64,000 nucleotides of DNA from Stratiolaelaps scimitus (taxonomy: Eukaryota > Arthropoda > Arachnida > Mesostigmata > Laelapidae), in assembly GCA_019614645.1 (NCBI GenBank), contig JABWDB010000012.1, forward strand, positions 7,130,001 to 7,194,000, given 5' to 3'. This document shows positions 47,176-57,872 of this stretch, piece after piece (position 1 is the first letter of the stretch; each line of letters starts with the position of its first letter). Both the position numbers and the translations under genes were made by a program. The notes below the pieces were generated by a model, which saw nothing but the letters and a program-made list of their open reading frames with translations, was not told the DNA's origin and made no database searches.

Positions 47176-49362
47176 TCACTCTCGCGTTTCCCATAGAGCA
47201 AAAAATCGTTTAAAATTCGCCCGGCTTAGAACAACACCGGTCGTTGGTGTTGCTGTAGCCGCCGCCGCCGCCCGCCGGGCCGCCACTGAGCCGAGATGGT
47301 GGCCGCTTGCTTCGTTTGAAGAGCTGGCAGTTACACTCGGAATAACGCGACCATTCTGTTTATTCAAACATACAGTAGGGCGGGGATTTCTAGGGATTAT
47401 GGGGGGGGGGGGGGGGGGTGAGGACGACAATGTTCCGAGGAAGGCGATGGCATTGCCTCTCTGCACGGCGAGGGACAGCCGCTGCAGGAGGAAAGAGCCA
47501 GCGCGCTTGTCCCCGGTGGCGCGGATCAGCCTATGGTAGACCCCCTCGAGGAAGTTCGCAGTGAGAGGGCCGTGCCCGCCCAAGGTCTCAAAGGCAAGGG
47601 GGGAAAACAGGTGGGTTGCTTGGAGAGCGGCGTACTTCCTTAGCTTTGCCCGTTCCGCACGCGCTACTGCGTAACCGGGGATGGTTGCACAGTGGTTGAC
47701 ATAAGAGGGTGCTAGAGTGTCAACCACAGTGCCGTCCCAAACCAGGTGCTGCCCTCGATGGAAGGGGACAAGGGTGAGGCCGTCAGGGCGGCGGCCGTCA
47801 GAGGTGTCGAGGCCCTGTGGCTCCCTTGTGCAAGGAATACCGGCGGAGTGGAGGGCCCTCACGAGCGTGTCATTAAGCATCGTGTGTCGCGGATGGCGAC
47901 CGGCGCTGCGTTCGCACGAAAGACCGTGATGGCCATTCGTTGCGACGGGGTCCCCGCAACGCTCGCAGCTGTGGGCCGCAACTACAGGGGCCCCGAGGCG
48001 AAGGCCCACACAGAAGCGGAGGGAGCGATCGTCTAGAGCAGTACCAAGGGACGAGGAGGGCAGCGCGTGGAGCCACGCCCCCGCACCAGGCCTGTCGACA
48101 GCCCGGAGGCGAGCTTGGTCAGCAGCGTGTGGCGCAGAGGCCAGGAGGGAGTCCCGCAGCTCCTGGTGCAGGGCATCGGACCATGCCCGCTGCTTGCTCT
48201 GTTTGTCCGGAGGGACCCGAGCGCGGGCGCCCGTCTGGTCAAGGGCAGCTTCCTGGGAGGCGGAGAAGTGGGCGAGCGCCTCGGGGGGGAGGACTGTAGC
48301 GACCATGTCGGCAACCGCCGTGAGCGACGCGGCGTAGCAAACGTCGGCCAAGCGGCGAACACTGAGAATGCCGAGGCCCCCGAAGCGGACTGGAAGGGTA
48401 GCCTGCGACGCCGCCTCCGGAGGGAGCTGGAGGTTCAGGATCGTCGTCAGCGCGTCCAACACCAAGTCGTCATAATCGTGAAGGGCTGAAGCCTCAGTGC
48501 CGGCCGGGCATGTCCTAAGCAAGTGCTGCATGCGTGCCGCCGAGAAACAGGACCGAAGGAGGAACAGCCCCTGGTGAGCCGATAACAGGGGCAGTCGGTC
48601 GAGCATCACGGCCGTCCTCTCGAGGCAACGGTCCAATAGCGGCCGGATGGCCTCGTCCGTGAGAGGGGAGCCGACGAGCTCGAGGGACAACCTCTGAGTG
48701 AGACGGCATCCTGGGAGCGACCGCTGGAGGTCGGGCTGCGCGTCCAAAGAGAAGATCTCGCACTTAGTGGGGTTGAGGGCGAGGCCGCTGCGCCCCTCGT
48801 AGTCGAGTACTCGCTGAACGTCGGAGGCGACGGTCGCCGGATCACCTGCCAACGTTCCGTCGTCCATGTACCACAGCCGCAGACGCGACTGGAGGGACAC
48901 AGCGAGGGGCCGGAGGGCCAGGCAGAAGAGGGCTGGGCCCAGCGGGTCCCCCTGCTGGACCCCGCACTCTGAGCTGATGACGGCGTTGTCCATGATCAGA
49001 TGGGAGGGACCACGATAGGCCAGGTCGACCAGAGGGAAGAGCCCAGGGACGTGCTCAGCAACCTCCCGCAGAACGAGATCTCGACGGACCGTGTTGAAGG
49101 CATTGCGAAAATCAAGCTTGACCAGGGCCGCGTCCGGATGAGCGTGGATGAAGGCGCGAGCCGCGTGAGCAGCGATCTCCGTCCCAGACGCCTGGCCGCA
49201 ACCCAACTGGGTTGGGCCTAGCAGGGTCACGACCGTGTCCCTCTCGTTGACCCAGGCTATCTTAGCAGCCAGGCGACGAATCGTGCTGGAGCAGGCGATG
49301 GGCCGTATCGACCCGTCCTTTTTCTTGAGGGCGATGAGGCGCGCGCCGAAGAATAATACTAA
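47176..49362 (-). mobile_element. Non-LTR retrotransposon: RT plus restriction-like endonuclease, 5'-truncated
   Basis: The minus-strand frame is open from 49362 to 47176, and element-like sequence begins at about 49353. Reverse-transcriptase landmarks are A-L-K-K-K-D-G-S-I-R-P-I near the start, L-D-F-R-N-A-F-N, G-V-Q-Q-G-D-P-L-G-P and Y-M-D-D (48870-48859). A CCHC knuckle follows (C-x2-C-x8-H-x4-C, starting near 47967). Then come R-P-D-G (near 47790) and W-D-G-T-V-V-D (near 47739), the R-P-D...D pattern of the restriction-like nuclease of early-branching LINEs (R2/NeSL/HERO-type). The C-terminal Q-R-L-S-L-A-V-Q-R-G-N-A is also typical. Fingers and N-terminal DNA-binding domains are missing, so the copy cannot transpose. 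Beyond about codon 600 the frame runs through a poly-proline tract made by an 18-G run and is probably no longer the element's protein. Confidence 0.85.
47401..47418. repeat. Poly-G homopolymer (18 bases)
   Basis: It lies just past the conserved C-terminus of the retrotransposon ORF. Length errors in sequencing are likely here, so the downstream frame should not be trusted. Confidence 0.85.
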
Positions 49363-50341
49363 TTAGTCTTAATATTTAGAATAATCACTAACGCGCTTGT
49401 CGACAGGGAGTCAGATCGAGGACGTCATGGCCCCGAGAGAGAGAGGCGATGGATTGCTAATCAATTCATCTTCAGGAGAGTACGTGGGAAATAATTGCAA
49501 TTACCCACAGATGGGAACCTCATTCGTTCAGCCGACTCAGCTTTCTCCCTCTAGTATCATTTTGGTGACACATTCAATTGCACCACTACGGTCGCTGACA
49601 AGTTGTGTTTGCTGAAACATTTCAACTATTCCGAGCTTCTGATGTTATGGATCGACAAGGCATCACGGCACCAATACGTGATCACGATAGTACCATCGGC
49701 AAGCTGATGACATGTCAGTTAGTATTGAGTTGTTGACAAAGTTTTGAACTTGTCGCCTGAACGTCGTCCTGTTCGGTGCTGCTCCTACCACGTTTCAGCC
49801 TGCCAAAGTGCCTCTACCCTAGTGCCCCGCCGTTATCTCGCTGGTGAGCATGTGACGGCGACAACACACGCACGTATAGGTCGCGCTGGAGGGACATCAT
49901 AGCCTGTGGCGACATGCTGACAACTGGCAGTGTTGAATGAGTTACCCGATCTTTGTTGCTATACGCCGTGGTTGTTCGTGGTTGAGCTTTCGAGCCTATG
50001 CAATGTCTGCCATAATAGCATAGTAAAGAGCGCATCATCTTGCTTGCGGTACGATAGAATCGATAGCAATCTAAGGGTATGCTTGACATTGAAAATCGCC
50101 CCCTCGCATCTGGTTTGTGCCTTAGCAAATGAAGCTGTATGTTAGACAATACGAAAGGAATCTCCACTGGCATACTGACAATGAACCGGATAATATCAAA
50201 TTATCTAAGACTTTGAATATATATATATATATATCTTTATCTTCTGGTTGCACAGGTCTGCATTTGTTTTTGCACTTGCAATATCGTGCATAGCCGACTT
50301 CTCCAAATGTAAGTCTATAGCCGCGGTATAATCAGTGCAAA

Positions 50342-50393
<52 letters not shown>

Positions 50394-53300
50394 GCAGCGA
50401 TGAATGCAAATTTTACTAGTTCCCAGACTTCGCAGCCTGCTTTTGACTATTTGCACCCCAAAGAAAGCGGTGACTGTCCTCCGCCACGCTGCAAAGCCGT
50501 CCATACCCGTCCCCGTCATCATTTCCCAGCGACTGTCTCGACGCCGTCTCCTAAAAGCACCACCCATAGGAATCGGGACTGCTTTTCGTCGTTGCTCGAT
50601 GACGCAGCCGTAGCCGCCGCCGCTGTCAACCGCCTTCCCCGACACACAGTTTGTTACCGCACTTGCGAAGGTCACCATCTGTCATTGTCATAGCCGTCGT
50701 CAGGGAAGGGATCAGCGACGAAGACAACGCGAGCCCGAGTGTACCAACAAATTCAGCAGCAACAACAACAATAGCAATAACCGAAACAGCAGCCACAGCA
50801 ACAAACCACCCAAGTGGTTGTTCAACGCAGCTAGCAGTAGCAAGCGGTCGGGCCCAGGGTCGCTATGAAGTGAATCTTTCTCGTTGGCGCCGCCTTGTCT
50901 TCCTCGGCCCGCGTTGCGCGACACACAGACACAAACGCTACAGAATCATGTCCACAGTACGCCGGGCTTCTGCGGTCGGCAACGGTGACGATGTCAAGGT
51001 CGCTGTCGTTCGCTCAGAGACTCGCCACGACGGCGGCTGCAGCAGCGGCAGCACCAGCAGCAGCACTGCTAGGAGCTATTGGCTTCGGAGCTAATGCAGT
51101 GTGTCGTGCATCTGATCGGGGCCTGACAGCGGTGGTGGCTATCGTGGTCCGACCTGTGCGGTGTCGCCCTCCCCACCAGGGCGGCCTTACCGCAAACGGC
51201 ACCAGGTTTCGGTTGGATAGCCAAAGCTAGCTCGGGTGGCGATTTCAGCCAACCCAACACTTGTGATTTGGATCGCGAGCGATGATTCGAATCAATTGCA
51301 GTGTTGAGAAGTCGCCGCCGCTGCTGCTGCTGCTACTTGTCGGCTTGAAGTTCGGGCGAAGTAAAGCCGCAGATCACTGGGGTAGTGACATCGAAAGACA
51401 GCTGGCAGTGTCTACTGAAGATTTGTACTGACCACAATGCGTTTGCACAGTACGCTTGCGACTCGTGGCCGGTGGTGGCCGGATGGTGGTGGTGACGTGT
51501 GGGTCGATTCTGCAGGGCAGGAGAGCTTGTTTTGGTCATGTGCGTGTGTGTATATGTGGGTATAGTAACGCGGTGTGTACTCACACGATATTTTTATGAA
51601 TCAGGGAGACATTTTCATCTTTGAACTTGTGCGTTACTTCTGAATACATCTTACTAACAAATTAAGAGATCGTATTACTCCTGTGGTTCAGGCTAACTAT
51701 AATAATATTGCAGACACTGTACACTCCCACGAGTCCATATCGCATATCAGCTAACGACTCACAAGGGGTGTAGTGAGGGTTGTCGACCAGGCAGCGTGTG
51801 TAAACTAAGCACGTCATATGTATCGTATAGATATATGCTGCACATACAAGTTTCACTCGAGACGAGCATGACTCGTTCTGTTGTACCGCCAAGTATGCAT
51901 TGTAGTGGATCTGGACGGGCAAATCTGCTTTGCCAAATGCTTGCTGCAAAAAAAAGCACCATGACAAAAATAGACGATTCACAGGTCTTTGTTTTCGGAC
52001 GTTCGTTGGCAGCTGAACAGCTCCCGCCCTTCTCCCATGAGACACTTCGTGGTCTATAATCTTTGGTCGCCTATTTCCTTGAATTGGCACCGTGGTTTAG
52101 ACTATTGCTCTTGAGCGGTATTGGCGGTACCTCGGATTCTCGCGTTCTGGATTGACACGGCACTCAATTTCACGCGGCCGGTTCACTCGACCACGAAGAA
52201 GGCGGCCATGTCACAGTGTTCAAAATCTAGAGGTGTTGGCTCATATCGACCGTGGCAGGTCGATGACTGTATAGCTATGCGGCAAGCGGGGGAAACCCTG
52301 GATTCAGCTTAGATGATATCTCTCTCTCTCTTAGTGTACCCAAGATAGCGAGAAGAGATGATGGAAGCGACCGCAGCTATTCTTGTCGGTAAAGACCGAC
52401 TGATGTGACGCACTATCCATCGAAGTCGTCGATATGAGCGAACGTCCACGTGTTCTGCTCTGCGCTGTGCTGCTGATTGTTGCCTCGTACAATATTTTGT
52501 TAGTTGTTTACCGGTTGAGTGACCGCCGGCATCAGATGTCGAGCAATGGATTCGAGGGAATCCGCTACTCTCTCTCTGTTCCCTATATATATATATATAT
52601 ATATACGTCATGAACATTTCAATTAATTATGAAGTCAGCACCAGCTGACATTGAGAATTACAGTACAATTACAAATCGAAGTATTGCCAAGTGCATCATA
52701 CTGAGAAAGGGGGCCTCGCCGCATCTGTCCAGATCAAAGGAAAGAGAACGCAGCTCACATTTTCTCCAGGTAGATGCAGGTTGTCAACAACCTGCAGCTA
52801 GTGCCTCTCCCGGCCCGCCCCTTTTTTTTCAGGTTGTACGGGACCAATTCTATTCTGAAATGAACAGATGGAATTATCCTCGTGAATGACAGACACAACA
52901 CATAGTGTATACGATTCGATACCGAGTGATTGTAGCGACAGAGATCGAGATTGTTGCTGAACAGGCCGCAGCTCCTACAAAGGAAGCCGAGGCGTTCCCG
53001 ACCCAATGATCGTCAGCAATCAGCGTTCCGTCCGACCGCCAGACGAATCCAATGGTGTGCGAGAAGATCCCAGGGACAAAACGGCGATGATCCAAGCCAG
53101 AGCAGCGCTCGGGTCTTATCTCGTTTGTCACGTTCGCGCTGTGAAATATGACTAAACGTATTGGACATAGTGATCAAATATATTATCAGATAGCACACAC
53201 ACACACACCTATTATGTGTGAGAGTATTCAGCAGCTTTGCATCGAGTAGATGACATCGCTTGACCTGCATCCTAAAATGTTACCCTATTCTAGCTCGTAC

Positions 53301-53533
53301 ATTCACTATAGTTCTTCTATTTGTATCAGCCTATGTGCGTTACAATATCGATGTACAACTGATTCTGTAGGCAACTTTGTTGGCCCTTCAACATGTTCGC
53401 TGTAGTTATTGACGAAGACTTGCTGCGCCTGCCGTCCCTTTTGATAGGTACCGTAAATACTCGCGGGCTGAGTCTCGCACCGCTGGTGCTTGTAGTTGCT
53501 CGCTCAGTAGATGTTTACCGTTCAACGGGAGGC

Positions 53534-53567
<34 letters not shown>

Positions 53568-54090
53568 TGCTGCTGGTCCGCTGCCCTTTGCTCGTCGTCA
53601 CACATATTCTTCTCCTGATGCTCTGTCGTGGTCTCAGAGCTTAACGTATGGGGGCGAGCAATCTCTCTGATCGTGGACTCTGTGGACCTGGCAAACGGCC
53701 ATCAGTTCCGCCTGCTGTATCCGACGGATATGGCGTACCCATGGACGACCTGTGGCTTATCATTACAGCAGCCTTACCACGTTAGCACTATATATATATA
53801 TGTATATATATATATATGCGAAACGCTTTCAGTGTTTTTCGGAATGGTTCCGAACCGCTTGATCGCGTTGAGGCGGATTATCCGTGAACTCTGTATCAGT
53901 CTGTCGCCGTTGTAGTATCAGCGTGCTTAGTGATTAGTGTGTGCTGTGACACAACCAGAACGGCAGAGGTTGAGGTTCTGCAATAAATTCTCTTTGCGTG
54001 TTTATACTAATAGTTTGACAGTTGAACAGAGAGAGAAGGGTGGGGGGAATTGTCCCGTTGCGGATGTCAAAAACACATAATAGTATTTGT
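49363..54090. other. No gene recognised; microsatellites and triplet-rich block 50.4-51.3 kb
   Basis: (TA)n runs lie at 50217-50234, 50342-50390, 52583-52604, 53537-53564 and 53790-53818, and (CA)n at 53194-53207. The 50.4-51.3 kb block is GC-richer with CAG/CAA and GCT triplets. It opens overlapping frames of up to 157 codons on both strands without domains, and may be a promoter or non-coding exon. Confidence 0.4.
50342..50390. repeat. (TA)n microsatellite
   Basis: About 24 AT dinucleotides, the longest pure run in the window. Confidence 0.9.
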
Positions 54091-54695
54091 CTAGGTTGAG
54101 ATGATTTCAATTCGATAGTGACATTCATCTGAAATCCGCCTCAAGTCTGTTCTGCCTGACCGATTGAAGACATTATCTCCACCATTCGCAATTAGTGCTA
54201 AATTGAGCCGATTTCCGCAATTGCAAACCGATTCTCCAAGTCGTTGTACGGCGAGTCGATTAAGTTCCCCTTCATCGAACTGAATCGGCAGTATATGACG
54301 CCTAGCCAGATCACTCAACGCTAGGAAGTTCAAAGAAGCTTTCAAGTGACGCCTGTCGATTTCAAGGGTTTCACGGCACCATTAACGTAGGTGTCAAGAA
54401 AGTCTTTCCTTGAAACGTTTGACAAGGATTCAATGCCTTTAGCCGTATGCCAACGTGGACACTGAACCACCTTTGTCGGATGTGTCCTTTGGGGGTTCCT
54501 ATAGAAGCCAAGGTATAATATGAGTCGTCGTAATACGAACCATCGATCAGCATACCGAAACCATTTGTACATTTCCCGCGAGATCCCACAGAGAAAAACC
54601 ACGACTACGCAGCAGATTTGACTCATTTCAGCAGCTATCACAGGCATAGCTACTGCTACAACGCTCACTGTCAGACGAATTGAGTGGGATTTCAA
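54091..54695 (-). pseudogene. Possible broken gene, unidentified
   Basis: Three overlapping minus-strand frames of 117, 72 and 84 codons cover this stretch. The first (54695-54342) starts with a signal-like hydrophobic run. The last (54345-54091) encodes a natural-looking segment with R-R-H-L-K, N-R-L-A-V-Q-R-L-G-E and N-C-G-N-R-L-N-L-A-L. The two are one base out of register near 54355, as if a single gene had a frameshift there. I recognise no family, and chance overlap is possible. Confidence 0.2.
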
Positions 54696-57689
54696 CGTTA
54701 GTTAAAGTACGAATCAGAATTGCGGAATCTTCAAATGGGAGAACGCTAGGGACACACGATCGAAATGGTAGACACTGCCGGGCTGCGCCCGTTAAAACAA
54801 TCCCAGCATGTCGCTAGTATTAGCTCTGCCAAGGCCTCAAAGCATGCATTTAAATGATGTAGAATGACAAACTACGTGGCGAGTCGAATTTAAAGGGAAA
54901 TTCGCTTATCGCCTTCGCGTTGTAAACTTGCTGTGTCCAACGTGACGAATATAGCATCTGGTTCTGTGAGAGTGTACGTAGCGAGGGTCTTGGGCAAGAT
55001 CTCGCAGAAGCGGTAATGATTTCTAGGCGACGAGATGTGGGCGACAAAAATGATTTAGCGAGAGGTGGGCAGCGTCTATGCTGAGATGACAACGCGGAGA
55101 TAACAAGCAATACATTTTGGCTCGGGTACATATATATATATATATGTGTTCCCGAGTATATATATATATGTTAATATATATATATACTCAAGACGTATAT
55201 ATATATATATATATAATATATATATATATACGCCGTGTGTATATTTCGTTGAATCCCGAATGGGAAAACGAGGTTGTTTGCTCCTGTAAGCATGCCTTTT
55301 TACCGTAGCCAAAATTGACGTGTTTCGTTAACTTTCGTTAAGATCAGTCGTATACGATCCCCATAATTGGGTCTGGCGGGCGAGATTTCAGGCTGTTCAG
55401 GCCTCTGGATTCGATTCAAACATGCACAGGATAACAAGGACCAATAACGATTACATGTGCCCGTGCACTCGGGAGCACGAGCATGTCACTTTCTCTGTTG
55501 CCCTAAACGGCCAAAATCCGTGTGGACCATTGCCTTACGAAGGATATTCGTGTTGTCCTGCGCGACAAGCGTCCTCTACGCGAAAAGTTACTGTGACATG
55601 ATTACCTAATCGACTGGTCCGTCGGCCATGTGAACGTAGAACTTTTAAAGTCTGTTCTGGCGCTTTGAGATGCTCGTGTCGCCATCGCTTCGGGCACGTC
55701 TCGCTTTTGTAGTCACGCCAGTCGGCCGTGAAACACTGGCGAGATGAGGTTGATATATCAGGTAGCTGATTCGTTCGATCTCCCTCTCACTTCCAGCGAT
55801 TCTCTGGACTATGGCACTTACTCTGCAATATTGTTGGCTTTGTTTTTATCATGTCATCACCTTATGGCAGAATGATAAGTCGTCTGATGTAAAGCGGCTG
55901 TCAGATCCTGTTCGGCAGCCGCTCACACATTGCAGCATAGTTGCAATGTGTGAGCGACGGCCACAGATCAGTGAGAATGGCCTATGTGATTGTTCCAGTG
56001 ACAGCCCCTGCGCCGACTGCTGCAAGGGACGTTTGAATCAGTCGACGTCAAGCCCACCGTTGAGTAGACGCTGCAATCGGAACTTTATTTTATATTGTTG
56101 TTGCTTAAACCCAATAGCCAGTAGTATATTGCAAGTAATCCTTTGACACATGAATCGTATCATCGTTACAGGTTATAATCGATCAAAAACCTCTCAAGCT
56201 ATCATTTGCACCGACTCATTTCACTGATCGGATCTTTCACATGACGATGTGATCAGACACAATGTGCATGGGCTCTGCTCAACTTCTCTCTGCATTGAGT
56301 CCATCGTTATTCCGAGCTCAAGCAACATACACCCATCTGATCAGCTGTGACCGTGCGTGACCATGTATCTGACTGGATTGTGACGAGTCATGACACTGGT
56401 ACAAGCTGTCTTTCAAATTTATAACGGCGACATTTGTTAGAACAAAGCAATTCTAATCGTCCGTCCCACCTAACCTCGACAAGAGGCCCATCAGTGAATA
56501 GCTCGGTCCAGGGCGCCCGCTCCACTCAATTGCTCATGTACAATGCACCTCATGCAAGGCATTTCGTTGTCCACTCCCTGGTTTAGCTATTGTTCGTGTG
56601 TCTGTTCGTATTGATCTGTTTTCTCCGAACGACTCACCCCACCTAGTCTGTCCTGATTGTTGCGTTCTATCGACGTTGGTAAGGTCAGGATAGATATAAT
56701 TAGTTGTATACTGCCCAAGTCGGTAATGTTATCAGTTTCGAGAGTCAACCTCCTTCGCAAGGACGTGGTAGAAAACGGCTTGGTTTATATTTTGGTTTAT
56801 ATATGTATAATATATATACATATACGCGTATGGCAAAGCTTTTGTGAATGCGACGACCACCCGGTCACCGGCTAGAGCGGAAAAGCCGAACACTTCAAGT
56901 GTTCTTCATGTCGTCTTGACAAGTGATCTTGACTTAAGGAGCTGCGCCATTTATTGAACCGTGGACTCTATCCCGGGGGATGACGTGCGAGATGCAATGC
57001 GAACACAGCAAATGAAGAAGCGGCCACAGCTACGGTCACTCGGTGACATGCTGAGCCACTATATAGATGCATTTGTATCTGCCCAGATATATATGTTTAT
57101 TTAAAAGGACTTGACACGGACACGGCTCCCACTGAATCCTCGAGGTTGCACGGTTCTCATGTGTTATTTTACATGTATGTTGTCGCTGGCTAACGGCACG
57201 GCCTCTTCAGACGTTGGTCCTTGGCATCGTGGATGTGTGCTATCAATAGGTTCATGGCGAAGGTGTCCGTGGCCGTTTATGGATCGGTCTTCTGCATTGA
57301 GACTACGCACCAAGCAATGTCTAACCTTCCGCATGTGTTAGAGATGGCAGTCTGAATACAAAACAGAATTCCTTGAAGATTCCGTGAACAGATTGTTGGG
57401 AAGACGGAGAGGAAGGGAGGGATAGAGAGAGAGAGAACAAAGTGATTGATGATCAAATGACAAATCAAGAGCCATTTGATTCAACATGTATATGTTGAAT
57501 GAAATATATATATATGTGAGCCGAGGCCTGTTACCCAAGCGAGACAGCTTAAATAATCGAATCCAAGTAAATTACCGAAAACAGCAAGTATATAAAGTCA
57601 TCGCAATTCGTCATTGGTGATCACGCAACGAAGAGAAGAACGCCCAGCAATAGACAATAGGCCCGGCCAAGTCCAATGGTGGTGCCTTC
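54696..57689. other. No gene recognised; TA clusters near 55.1 kb
   Basis: 55130-55232 is a cluster of (TA)n blocks separated by short unique bits. A perfect hairpin lies at 55920-55956. Frames are short and lack motifs. Confidence 0.45.
55920..55956. repeat. Perfect 15-bp inverted repeat, 7-base loop
   Basis: CGCTCACACATTGCA, then GCATAGT, then TGCAATGTGTGAGCG. All 15 pairs match. The stem would be stable in RNA. It is too short for a standard animal pre-miRNA, and its role is unknown. Confidence 0.8.
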
Positions 57690-57872
57690 TTGTGCGACTT
57701 CATGCAATCGGAGGAGAGACACGTAGGTGCACGGGTTCGAGCCCCACCGTTGCACAGTTGCATTTAAACGGGGTTGTCCGTCTCATGAAGCGAGCAATAC
57801 CGAAAACCAGTTCTACCGTGAACTACGTTAAATGTTGGCCGCGAGTCAGCTCGGAAAGTTCATGTTATAATA
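57690..57872 (+). repeat. SINE-2, near full-length copy
   Basis: TGCAATCGGAGGAG, CACGTAGGTGCACG, box B GGGTTCGAGCCCC and CCGTTGCAC lead into GTTGTCCGTC, CATGAAGCG, ACCGAAAACCAGTTCTACCG and GTTAAATGTTGG. The order and spacing match the 12.6-kb copy. The terminal hairpin is weakened here (GGCCGCGAGTCAGCTC). Confidence 0.7.

Noticed and set aside
47746..48489. Plus-strand ORFs of 70-140 codons
   Set aside because: They are antisense to the retrotransposon reverse transcriptase, which has clear motifs.
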